DNA from: Bacteroidia bacterium
GTDB taxonomy: Bacteria > Bacteroidota > Bacteroidia > J057
Assembly: GCA_030430575.1 (NCBI GenBank)
Contig: JAUIKF010000023.1
Coordinates: 1-64,000 of the forward strand
Reading direction: 5' to 3'
Length of the DNA: 64,000 nucleotides
Below are positions 53,552 to 63,400 of the stretch, in pieces (the first letter of the stretch is position 1; each line of letters opens with the position of its first letter). Below the pieces are notes generated by a model. The model did no database searches. It was not told the DNA's origin and saw only the letters and a list, made by a program, of their open reading frames with translations. The translations under genes were made by a program, and so were the position numbers.

Positions 53552-54316
53552 ATGAACTCTCTTTCCCTTTTTGCTGAGCGCATCGACACAGCTGCAATAA
53601 GCCACACCCCTATTGCACAGTTGAGCTTGGAACAGCCTTTCTCTGTCGATGAGGCTTATGAGATTCAGCGCCAGTCAATTGAGCGGCGCTATGCACGAGG
53701 CGAAACCTATATTGGTGTCAAAATGGGCTTTACCAGTCATGCCAAGATGAAGCAAATGGGGGTACATGACATGATCTGGGGGCGGTTGACAGACGCTATG
53801 CTGATCCCTTCTGGAGGAACCATTTCGTTGAATAACTTTGTTCATCCACGCATAGAACCCGAAATCTGTTTCTTGACCAGTCGGGACATCAATGGTCCTA
53901 TTTCTTTTGATGAAGCCCTCGACTATGTACAAGCTGTGGCACCTGCTTTGGAAGTGATCGATTCTCGGTATGAAAACTTCAAGTTTTCGCTGGAAGATGT
54001 GATCGCGGACAATTGTTCGTCTTCTGCTCTTGTAGTAGGCGATTGGCAGGATAAGCATACCGACTTATCAGCTTTGAAAATGGAAGTGTTTTTTAATGAA
54101 GAAAGGGTTCAGACTGGTACTTCTGCTGAGATTCTGGATCATCCGATTCACGCTTTTGTCGCTGCTGCCCGACTCGCTCATCAATATCACCAACCGCTTC
54201 CTGCGGGTTCGCTGATCATGGCTGGAGCTGCCACGCCAGCCACCCATCTCAAACCCGACTTGCTGGTGAAGGAAACGGTGGAAAACCTCGGAGAGGTGAC
54301 TGTGAGGGTAATATGA
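53552..54316 (+). CDS. 4-oxalocrotonate decarboxylase-like protein (FAH family)
   Basis: A protein of about 254 residues in the fumarylacetoacetate-hydrolase/2-keto-4-pentenoate-hydratase group. Motifs are YIGVKMGFTSHAKMKQMGV, HPRIEPEICFL with metal-binding glutamates, APALEVIDSRYENF and an ADNCSSSALVVG segment. The likely reaction is decarboxylation of 2-oxo-3-hexenedioate to 2-oxopent-4-enoate. I start at the ATG at 53552 because the frame upstream (from 53513) is AAACACAAAAC-type spacer sequence. Confidence 0.83.
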   Translation: MNSLSLFAERIDTAAISHTPIAQLSLEQPFSVDEAYEIQRQSIERRYARGETYIGVKMGFTSHAKMKQMGVHDMIWGRLTDAMLIPSGGTISLNNFVHPRIEPEICFLTSRDINGPISFDEALDYVQAVAPALEVIDSRYENFKFSLEDVIADNCSSSALVVGDWQDKHTDLSALKMEVFFNEERVQTGTSAEILDHPIHAFVAAARLAHQYHQPLPAGSLIMAGAATPATHLKPDLLVKETVENLGEVTVRVI

Positions 54317-54392
54317 GAGGAAGGGAAAAAATAGGAATTGCCTTTTATTCAACATTCAATCATTCAAAATTCAGTCATTCAACATTCATTCC

Positions 54393-55496
54393 ATGCAACA
54401 TAAAGAAGAAGCTTACTCAACTATTCACTATCACAGTTACCTGCAATTGGATAAGATTCTGGATGCGCAAGCACCTAGAAGTGAGGCATTGGGCAATCCC
54501 GCCCACGATGAGACCCTTTTTATCATTATCCACCAGGTGTATGAATTGTGGTTTAAACAAATTATTCATGAGTTGAGTTCGGTGATGGATATGTTTGATA
54601 ATGACCGGGTAGATGAGCGTAATATGGGGGTCGCTGTAGCCCGTTTGGATCGCATCATTGAGATTCAAAAATTGCTCATTGACCAGATCCGAATATTGGA
54701 AACGATGACGCCATTGGACTTTCTAGACTTTAGGTCATACCTGTTTCCCGCTTCTGGCTTCCAGAGCTTTCAGTTTCGGGTGGTAGAAGTGCTATTAGGG
54801 TTGCAAAATTCGCAACGACTGACCTATCACAATACCCACTACGCCAGTGTATTTGCAGAAGATCAACAAGCGATTTTGAAAAAAATGGAGGAAAAACGAT
54901 CCATGCTAGAACTGGCAGAAGATTGGCTGGAACGTACCCCTTTCCTCAATACAGGAAACTTCAACTTTCTCCAAGAGTTCACCGCTGCTGTCAAAGAAAT
55001 GCTTTCCCAAGAGAAGCAAGCCATCCGTGATACGACTGCCTTGACAGAAAGGGAAAAAGAAATGCGCCTGAAGATGCTGGGAGATACAGATACTTATTTT
55101 CTCTCCGTTCTGGACAAGTCCCAGCACGAGAAGCTCCTCGCCGAAGGCAAGCTTCGCCTTTCTTATAAAGCGACCCTGGGCGCCCTCCTCATCCACCTCT
55201 ACCGCGATGAGCCGATCCTTCGAATGCCCTTTGAGTTGCTAGAGCGACTAGTAGACATCGATGAGCTGTTTACGGCCTGGCGCTATCGCCATGCCCAGAT
55301 GGTGCTGCGCATGCTCGGCAAAAAAGTGGGCACAGGCGGCTCCTCTGGCTCTGAATACCTCCATGCGACCGCTGCACGTCATGGTATTTTCTCAGACCTC
55401 CACAATATTAGCACCCTACTGATCCCCCGTTCCTCGCGCCCAGAACTGCCCCCCGAACTCAAAAAACAGCTGGCTTTTCATTATTCTGTGAAATGA
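54393..55496 (+). CDS. kynA: tryptophan 2,3-dioxygenase
   Basis: A 367-residue haem dioxygenase that opens the indole ring of tryptophan to N-formylkynurenine. The N-terminal HDETLFIIIHQVYELWFKQIIHEL carries the distal-histidine helix, with FLDFRSYLFPASGFQSFQFRVVE next. The C-terminal GTGGSSGSEYLHAT is the substrate loop. It is the third gene of a short catabolic run after the deaminase and decarboxylase genes. The other kynurenine-pathway genes are not in the window. Confidence 0.93.
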   Translation: MQHKEEAYSTIHYHSYLQLDKILDAQAPRSEALGNPAHDETLFIIIHQVYELWFKQIIHELSSVMDMFDNDRVDERNMGVAVARLDRIIEIQKLLIDQIRILETMTPLDFLDFRSYLFPASGFQSFQFRVVEVLLGLQNSQRLTYHNTHYASVFAEDQQAILKKMEEKRSMLELAEDWLERTPFLNTGNFNFLQEFTAAVKEMLSQEKQAIRDTTALTEREKEMRLKMLGDTDTYFLSVLDKSQHEKLLAEGKLRLSYKATLGALLIHLYRDEPILRMPFELLERLVDIDELFTAWRYRHAQMVLRMLGKKVGTGGSSGSEYLHATAARHGIFSDLHNISTLLIPRSSRPELPPELKKQLAFHYSVK

Positions 55497-55577
55497 GTTA
55501 CCTCACTTATTTTCTTCCATTTTCTTCTTACTTTTACCGCCTATTTTAACGATCGATTTAAGCTAATTATATACCAC

Positions 55578-58484
55578 ATGCAACAGACTTCAACTTCGAA
55601 TCAGCTTATACATCCAGACCGCTTTGTCAAGCGGCATTTAGGCCCACAAGCGCATGAGCTTGCCGAAATGTTAAAGACCATAGGGGTCGATTCCCTAGAG
55701 GAACTGGTAAATCAGACTATTCCTCAAGCTATCCAAAAATCGACGGCTCTTAGCATAGGGGAAGCAAAAAGTGAATACGATTACCTTTCTGATCTGCGTG
55801 AATTGGCAGCTGAGAATAAGGTGTACAAATCTTATATCGGAATGGGGTATCACGACTGCATCACGCCCTCAGTGATTTTGAGAAATATCTTTGAAAATCC
55901 AGGATGGTATACCCAGTATACGCCTTATCAGGCGGAGATCTCTCAAGGTCGTTTGGAGGCCTTATTGAACTTCCAGACCATGGTGAGTGACCTGACGGGC
56001 TTGCCTATCGCCAATGCCTCTCTTCTCGATGAGGCCACAGCGGCGGCAGAAGCCATGTCCATGACCTATGCCCTCAAACGCAAGAAAAACCGCAAATTGG
56101 AAGCCAATGTCATGCTGGTGTCTTCCAATTGTTTACCCCAAACGATTGATGTGGTTAAAACCCGGGCAGAAGCTGTAGGCATCGACATAGTCGTGGCAGA
56201 TGAGCAAGATTTTGACTTGCATGAAGGGGTGTTTGCCGCTTTGGTACAATATCCACACGCCCATGGACTGGTCACAGACTATCAGTCACTGGGCGATCAA
56301 TTACATGCTCAAGGGAGCTACCTGATTGTCGCGGCTGACTTGATGAGCTTGGCATTGTTAAAGGCGCCTAGTGAGTTTGGAGCTGATGTGGTGTTGGGCA
56401 ATTCTCAGCGTTTTGGGGTACCAATGGGCTATGGCGGACCTCATGCGGCTTATTTTGCGACTAAAGATGAATTTTTGCGCTTGACGCCAGGCCGTATCAT
56501 CGGTGTTTCTATAGACCGTCATGAGAATGCTGCGATGCGGATGACCTTACAGACACGTGAGCAGCATATCCGACGCGACAAAGCGACTTCCAATATCTGC
56601 ACGGCCCAGGCCTTGCTTGCTATTATCTCTGGCATGTACGCCGTCTATCATGGCCCTGATGGACTGAAGGCGATTGCATCGCGGATTCACCTTATTGCCA
56701 GCGGCATTGCGAAAGGCCTTGAAATGCTTCAGGTAGAACAAGCTAACCCGCATTTCTTCGATACCCTCCTGCTCAAAATGGACGCCGAAGAGGTCACGCA
56801 ACTCCGCGAATTGGCAGCTGATGCAGGGGTAAACTTTTATTACCCCGATGAAACCCATGTAGCCATCTCTATCTCAGAATGCACAGATGCGGCCGATGCG
56901 ATGGATATTTTAGGACTCATTGCATCAGCCCAAGGCAAAATGTGGATGGCTACTGACTTTAGCGCCTTTGCCGATGACGCTGACAACCATATTCCGGCTG
57001 CTTGTGAAAGAAATACAGATTATCTGACTCATCCCGTTTTCAATAGCCACCATTCTGAAACGGCAATGATGCGCTATATCAGGCAGTTGGAAAATAAAGA
57101 CTTCTCACTGGACTTTGGGATGATTCCTCTAGGGTCTTGTACCATGAAGCTCAATGCAGCTACTCAGTTGATGCCACTCAGTTGGCCAGAATTTGGAAAA
57201 ATTCACCCTTTTGTCCCCAAAGATCAGGTAAAAGGCTACCTCAAGATGGTGGACGAACTGGGCGATTATTTATGCAAAATAACTGACTTTGACAGTGTTT
57301 CTTTTCAGCCCAACTCAGGAGCTCAGGGTGAATACGCAGGTCTAATGGTCATCCGCGCCTTCCACCATAGCAATGGGGACACCCATCGCAATATCGCCCT
57401 GATCCCCGAATCAGCCCACGGCACCAACCCCGCGAGTGCTGTGATGGCAGGCATGAAGGTCGTCGTAGTCAAAAATGACCCGGAAGGTAATATAGATATG
57501 GCCGACCTTAAGGCAAAAGCGGAACTCCACGCCGATAACCTTGCGTGTCTGATGGTGACTTATCCGTCTACGTACGGGGTATTTGAGGAAGGCATTATTG
57601 ATATGTGTGATTTGATTCACGCTCATGGTGGGCAGGTATATATGGATGGGGCCAATATGAATGCACAGGTAGGATTGACCAGCCCAGGCTCTATCGGGGC
57701 AGATGTGTGTCACCTGAACCTGCACAAGACTTTCAGTATCCCTCACGGAGGAGGTGGTCCAGGGATGGGGCCGATTTGTGTGGCGAAGCACCTCTCGCCA
57801 TTCCTCCCAGGACATAGTCTGGTAGAGACAGGTGGCGACCAAGCGATCAATTCTATCGCCGCAGCGCCCTTTAGTAGTACGTCTATCCTCTTGATTTCCT
57901 ATGCCTATATCAAGATGTTGGGAAGTGAAGGCGTCACGGAAGCCACGCGCTACGCCATTCTCAATGCGAATTATATGAAGTCGCGATTGGAGGCACATTA
58001 TCCTGTCATGTTCCAAGGACCAGCGGGCAAGGTAGCCCACGAGTTTATTCTAGACTTGCGCGCTTTTAAGAGCGAATTGGGACTGGAAGTGGATGACATC
58101 ACCAAGCGCCTGATAGACTATGGCTTCCACGCGCCTACGGTCTCCTGGCCTGTGCCAGGAACGATCATGGTAGAACCTACCGAGAGTGAACCCAAAAGCG
58201 AGCTCGATCGCTTCTGCGACGCGATGATCGCGATTCGTGCGGAGATTCAGGAGATTGCCGACGGCAAGGCCGACCCAGAAGACAATGTCTTGAAAAATTC
58301 TCCCCATACTATGGCCGAAGTTACCGCAGACGAGTGGGATCATCCTTATTCACGTACACAGGCTGCCTATCCGATGGCTGGCATGGCCGCCAATAAGTTT
58401 TGGCCTGCTGTAGCACGTGTGAATAACACGTATGGCGACAGAAATGTCTTCTGTGTGTGCCCTCCGTTGGAGGAATATGCTTAG
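55578..58484 (+). CDS. gcvP: glycine dehydrogenase (decarboxylating), P protein
   Basis: A 968-residue full-length P protein of the glycine cleavage system; it decarboxylates glycine and passes the aminomethyl group to the H protein. The N-terminal half has RFVKRHLGPQ and YIGMGYHDCITPSVI, and GYGGPHAAYFATKDE in the middle. The C-terminal half has the PLP lysine in HLNLHKTFSIPHGGGGPGMG (about K716) and GSCTMKLNAATQL. N and C halves are in one chain, as in most Bacteroidota. A weak TACTTTTA at 55529-55536 may be the -7 box. A terminator with a GAAA loop follows. Confidence 0.95.
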   Translation: MQQTSTSNQLIHPDRFVKRHLGPQAHELAEMLKTIGVDSLEELVNQTIPQAIQKSTALSIGEAKSEYDYLSDLRELAAENKVYKSYIGMGYHDCITPSVILRNIFENPGWYTQYTPYQAEISQGRLEALLNFQTMVSDLTGLPIANASLLDEATAAAEAMSMTYALKRKKNRKLEANVMLVSSNCLPQTIDVVKTRAEAVGIDIVVADEQDFDLHEGVFAALVQYPHAHGLVTDYQSLGDQLHAQGSYLIVAADLMSLALLKAPSEFGADVVLGNSQRFGVPMGYGGPHAAYFATKDEFLRLTPGRIIGVSIDRHENAAMRMTLQTREQHIRRDKATSNICTAQALLAIISGMYAVYHGPDGLKAIASRIHLIASGIAKGLEMLQVEQANPHFFDTLLLKMDAEEVTQLRELAADAGVNFYYPDETHVAISISECTDAADAMDILGLIASAQGKMWMATDFSAFADDADNHIPAACERNTDYLTHPVFNSHHSETAMMRYIRQLENKDFSLDFGMIPLGSCTMKLNAATQLMPLSWPEFGKIHPFVPKDQVKGYLKMVDELGDYLCKITDFDSVSFQPNSGAQGEYAGLMVIRAFHHSNGDTHRNIALIPESAHGTNPASAVMAGMKVVVVKNDPEGNIDMADLKAKAELHADNLACLMVTYPSTYGVFEEGIIDMCDLIHAHGGQVYMDGANMNAQVGLTSPGSIGADVCHLNLHKTFSIPHGGGGPGMGPICVAKHLSPFLPGHSLVETGGDQAINSIAAAPFSSTSILLISYAYIKMLGSEGVTEATRYAILNANYMKSRLEAHYPVMFQGPAGKVAHEFILDLRAFKSELGLEVDDITKRLIDYGFHAPTVSWPVPGTIMVEPTESEPKSELDRFCDAMIAIRAEIQEIADGKADPEDNVLKNSPHTMAEVTADEWDHPYSRTQAAYPMAGMAANKFWPAVARVNNTYGDRNVFCVCPPLEEYA

Positions 58485-58611
58485 GAACGTTTTATGTTCT
58501 AGGTTTTGAGTTTTAAGTTGAGGGCGAGTGGGTTTATTCTTTGCTAAATCCGTTTAATCCACTCAATCCGCGTTCCCTCTTCAGGTGCTAAAGCAAATTG
58601 CTAAATGATTT

Positions 58612-58640
58612 ACGGCTGGGTCGAAAGACCTGGCCGTTTT
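58612..58640 (+). terminator. intrinsic terminator after gcvP (GAAA tetraloop)
   Basis: The arms ACGGCTGGGTC and GACCTGGCCGT enclose a GAAA loop, with two weak pairs, followed by TTTTGG. It lies about 130 bases past the gcvP stop. Confidence 0.7.
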
Positions 58641-58731
58641 GGTTCATTAATTAATGGAAATATTTTTTATATGAAAATTTACTAATACCTTCAAAGAAGA
58701 TTTATCTATCTTTTAACCCAAGTACTTACAT

Positions 58732-60354
58732 ATGAAAAAAATGAATGTAATCAACTGTAAAGGTCAATTAATTGTATTGTTTTTGTGTCTCTCTTTTGGG
58801 ACTCAAGCACAAATTACTTTTCACTCAGTTTTATCCACTCCCACAATATCTACCCCACCCGAAGAGGGACTAAATGCTATTGAGGTAGATGTAGACCAAA
58901 ATTATGTGTCATTAGGATGGGTTGATGACTTTGATTCTACCAAGAATTCAGAATTTTATTTAGTCAAAACGAATCCAAAAGGGGAGCTTATTTGGTCCAA
59001 AACTTATGGAACCCCTTTTCATGATAAAGGCTATGATCTCCTAATTGATTCCAATGGGGATTATGTGCTTGCGGGCGGAATAGAGAAAAAATTCAATGAT
59101 CAAGAAATTCTATTGATTAAAACTGACTCAAGCGGAAATGTTCTTTGGTCCAAGCGCTATGAGGTGCCAGGCGTAAATCGCCTCTTTGACATAGAAAATG
59201 CTAACGATGGCTCCTATATTATGTGTGGAAATATTTATCGTAATTCAAATACAGAGGCCTTTGTTTCGAAGATATCAAAAACTGGAGATATTATATGGAA
59301 TAAGATTTTTGTTAATGGCGCTATAGATATTAAGGCTATCCATGTCACAGACCAGGATGAAATCATAGTTGTAGGTGATTTAAGAGGAGGTAATATGTTG
59401 ATGAAACTAGATAAAAATGGTAACATTATTTGGGAGAAAGAGCTGTCTTCCAATGGGCCTGGAGGCTTACGAGATCCAAGGGCAGTGACGGTTGATAACC
59501 AGGGGAAGATCGTTGTTTCTGGAATGGGAAGGGGGCAAATAGGGTCATTTCATTATGAGGCAGCATTTATTTTAGTTGCAGATAACTTGGGAGAAGTTGA
59601 GTGGGCCAAAAACTATTTTATGGAAGACGATTTTGTAGGGTATGATATTGAGATAGCAGATGATGGTAATTATTTGGTCGCTGCGGGACATGACTTTAAT
59701 AGCAGTTTAGATCCTCCCAATGGCTATGTCATATTCAAAACAACCCGAAGTGGAAGCCTCTTATGGACAAACTGGATACAATCTTACATCAGTGCTGAGC
59801 ATGACCATGTTGATTTAGAGACAACCTCTGACGGGATTATCTATGCGACAAAACATGAATATTGGATTGGAAATGATAGGTTAGAAGATGGGATGATCAA
59901 TAAATTGGATGCAGTAAATACACCAACCCCTTGTTTTTCTGATGTTTCTTTTACGATCGTACCTATTAGCTCTTTCTCTGTAGATACCATTGGCTTCCCC
60001 CTTATTAAAGAGGATATGACTGACTCTGTCTGGGTAGTTCATAGCCAAAATATAGCTACCAGTATTGATGCCCCATGTAAAAATGTCAGCCTTGATGAAC
60101 CTGAGATGTATTCTACGATAAGCCTATTCCCAAACCCTAATAAAGGAATTTTGTATATCTCTGGTCTCGTGGATAGAGGCAGACAAGATGTGACCGCTAC
60201 CTTATATGATTGTCAGGGTAAATTAGTACATAAAACACTACTTAAGTATTCAGAAAATAGGCTTACTCTGCCTAAAATCCCTGACGGAATATATTTAGTT
60301 AAGCTTTCCTCACAAGATGTAAATGTAAGTCGGAAGGTGGTTTTACAGCGTTGA
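58732..60354 (+). CDS. T9SS-secreted beta-propeller-type protein
   Basis: A 540-residue secreted protein. The signal peptide is MKKMNVINCKGQLIVLFLCLSFGTQA. The body has six or so repeats of the type GNVLWSKRYEVPG, GDIIWNKIF, GNIIWEKEL and GEVEWAKNYF, the pattern of delta-60/PQQ-like propellers of Bacteroidota (about 40-400). The C-terminus (SLFPNPNKGILYISGL ... SRKVVLQR) is a T9SS sorting domain. It is distinctly more AT-rich than gcvP. A TATCTTTT at 58707-58714 may be its -7 box. Its function is not known. Confidence 0.8.
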   Translation: MKKMNVINCKGQLIVLFLCLSFGTQAQITFHSVLSTPTISTPPEEGLNAIEVDVDQNYVSLGWVDDFDSTKNSEFYLVKTNPKGELIWSKTYGTPFHDKGYDLLIDSNGDYVLAGGIEKKFNDQEILLIKTDSSGNVLWSKRYEVPGVNRLFDIENANDGSYIMCGNIYRNSNTEAFVSKISKTGDIIWNKIFVNGAIDIKAIHVTDQDEIIVVGDLRGGNMLMKLDKNGNIIWEKELSSNGPGGLRDPRAVTVDNQGKIVVSGMGRGQIGSFHYEAAFILVADNLGEVEWAKNYFMEDDFVGYDIEIADDGNYLVAAGHDFNSSLDPPNGYVIFKTTRSGSLLWTNWIQSYISAEHDHVDLETTSDGIIYATKHEYWIGNDRLEDGMINKLDAVNTPTPCFSDVSFTIVPISSFSVDTIGFPLIKEDMTDSVWVVHSQNIATSIDAPCKNVSLDEPEMYSTISLFPNPNKGILYISGLVDRGRQDVTATLYDCQGKLVHKTLLKYSENRLTLPKIPDGIYLVKLSSQDVNVSRKVVLQR

Positions 60355-60374
60355 TACATATGCAATATCCTTCA

Positions 60375-60410
60375 ATCCCTCGTAGGTTTAAAGACCTGCG
60401 AGGGATTTTT
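60375..60410 (+). terminator. intrinsic terminator
   Basis: The arms ATCCCTCGTAGGT and ACCTGCGAGGGAT with loop TTAAAG are followed by a T-rich run (TTTTATTTC). It ends the T9SS propeller gene. Confidence 0.85.
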
Positions 60411-60483
60411 ATTTCAAACTACCCAAATCATTTTTTATAGGTTTTTAATATCTTTAACAAGACACCCACTTAAACTTAACAAC

Positions 60484-63400
60484 ATGCAAAAGTTATTTAC
60501 CTTATTTTCCTTAATCCTTTCTACCTATTTCCTGAATGCTCAGGTAATCAACACCTTTCCCTACACGCAGGATTTTGAATCTTTTAATACTTGTGGCACA
60601 AACTGTGGCGCTTCTTGCACCTTGCTCGCAAGCTCTGGCTGGTCCAATACCTCAGGGGATGACCTGGACTGGATCGTAGATGTGGGGGGAACTACCTCGG
60701 GTTCTACGGGCCCTTCTCAGGACCATAACCCTGGTACCTCTGCGGGCAAATATATTTATGTGGAGGCTTCTTGTAGCGGAACGGGGTTCCCTACCAAAAC
60801 GGCTTTATTGATCTCTCCGTATTTTGACTTTTCCCAACAGTCTTCGCCCATTCTGGAATTCTGGAACCACATGTATGGCCAGACGATGGGAACGATGCAC
60901 ATAGACGTAGATACTTCTAAATCTGCTACCCCTGTTTGGGTCAATGACATTGTACCAGCCTGGACGAGGAATCAGAATTCTTGGCAGTTCACGAGCATTT
61001 CGCTAGCTGCTTTTGGGAATAAAGATTCAGTCCGGTTTCGGATTAGGGGAATTACAGGCAGTAATTTTTATTCAGATATGGCGGTGGATGACTTCACCAT
61101 TTTCCAACCCATCCCCAATGATGGGGAGATGAAGGAGATCACTGCGCCCATCAGCGGCTGCGCCGCTGGGACCAATACGCCCGTTTCCATTCGCATCGGA
61201 AATTTTGGCACCAATACCTTGGACACCATTCCCGTGGCTTATACCGTCAATGGTGGAGCCCTTACCATTGATACCGTATTTATTCCAATCGCTCCATTAC
61301 AAGACACCGTATTTACCTTCACTGTAGGCGCAAACCTTTCAGTTCCAGGCCCTTATACCATTACAGCATTTGTCAATGGCCTCTCTGGAGACACCAATAA
61401 TGCGAATGATACGGCTACGGCGAATATTACCATCTACCCAGTAGCTAGTGTGACGTTTCCGCATCTAGAGGACTTTGAGAGTGGAACAAATGGCTGGACA
61501 AGTGGCGGGAATAATTCCTCCTGGCAGTTTGGTAAGCCTGCCAATACCATCATCAATGCAGCCTCTTCTGGCGACAGCGCCTGGGTGACCAACCTTACAG
61601 GAAACCACAATGCCAACGAGCGATCTTGGGTCCAAAGCCCTTGTTTTGACTTGAGTTCCCTTTCTTTTCCCCATGTCGAAGTAGATGTCTGGTGGAATTG
61701 TCAAAATAGCACGGATGGGGCCAATCTGCAGACTTCTGTTGATGGCGGACAGACCTGGCAGATCGTGGGGGCTTCTGGCGACCCTGACAATTGGTACACG
61801 GACAATACCATCAATGCCAGCCCTGGTGGCAATCAGCATGGCTGGACGGGCAGAAATAGCCAGAATAATGGTTCTGGCGGGTGGAGAAAAGCCATTCACG
61901 AATTGAATGGCCTGGCAGGAGAGCCTAGCGTGATTTTCAGGATGTATTTTGCGTCAAATGGCGGCACCCATGACGAAGGCTTTGGCTTTGACAATTTCCG
62001 TCTATACCAACCAGGCCCCAATGATGTTGGCGTTAATGGCTTGGCAGCTCCTGGCAATGGAAATGCCCTAAGACCTGCCTGTTTTGGGCTTGATACAATT
62101 AGGGTTTCGGTCAAAAACTATGGTTCAGATACCCTTGACTTTGCCAATTCAAATATTCGTGTGATTTCGGTGGCTACTGGCCCTAGTAGTTCGATAGACT
62201 CAGTGACAATCACATCTGGCACCTTATTGCCAGGTGCATCTCTCCTGGTGACCACCAATGTGAGTTTTAATATGAGCCTGCCGGGCACCTACACCTTTAC
62301 AGGCTACACCAAGTATCTCACGGGAGGCCCTGATTCCAACCCCCCGAATGATACCCTTAATCCCATTTCTATCACAAACGGAGCCGTATCCGTTTTGCCA
62401 GGAAGTCCTTTCTTCGAGGATTTTGAAAGCTTCACTACTGGCTCTCCAGGCACGGTTAGAAATGGATGGTACCGTACCACAACGGGGGGATTTCGCTGGC
62501 AGGTAGATAACGCAACCACCTCATCTGGGAGTACAGGACCTAACCGCGACCATACCTTAGGGACAAATGCAGGGAAATATATGTACACAGAAGCCTCCTC
62601 CACAGGTGGGCCAGCGTATTTGTATAGCCCATGTATAGACCTTACAGGCGTCTTAGGGCCCATCATGGAATTCTGGTACCATATGTATGGGGCCACCATG
62701 GGCAACCTTGTCACTCAGATTTATTCGAATGGGGCTTGGGTCCCTATAGACACCTTGTCAGGTCAGCAGCACGGCGGTAGCGGCGCTGCTTGGACTAAGC
62801 GAACCTTGAGCTTATCTGCTTATGCAGGACAAGTCATCAGACTACGCTTCTGTGGAGAGCGGGGCACGAGTTTTACGGGGGACATGGCAGTGGATGATAT
62901 CAATATCTACGAACCGCAGCCGTATGATTTGGAAATGATTTCCATCGTTTCTCCTGTATCTCCTGGTTGTTCTTATACAGCAGCGGAACCTATTACGATC
63001 CAATTCACCAACGTGGGGATATTCCCCGTCAATTATGACGATGTAGAAGCGACCTTTACAGTAACTGGGCCACCGAATACAGGGCCTTTGAAGGATACTT
63101 TGAGTGGAACAGGCATGATCATGCCTGGGGATACCATTACCTATACCCTCTCGCCTACAGCCAATATGGCCACTTCCACCAATTATACCATTACTTCCTC
63201 GATAGACTTAACTGCTATTTCTGGATTTACGGATGGCGCCCCAATCAATAATTTTGATACGACTACGGTCATTCCAGGCCTGAGTGGCACCTTTACCATC
63301 GATGCCGGTTCACCCCCTAGCAGCACCAATTTCCAGACCTTTGCTGCTGCGCACACTGAGATGCGGACTTTTGGGATTTGTGGGCCTGTCGTTTTCAACG

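Noticed and set aside
57411-58040. 209-codon minus-strand frame in gcvP
   Set aside because: It is antisense to the catalytic half of gcvP, which is fully conserved on the plus strand.
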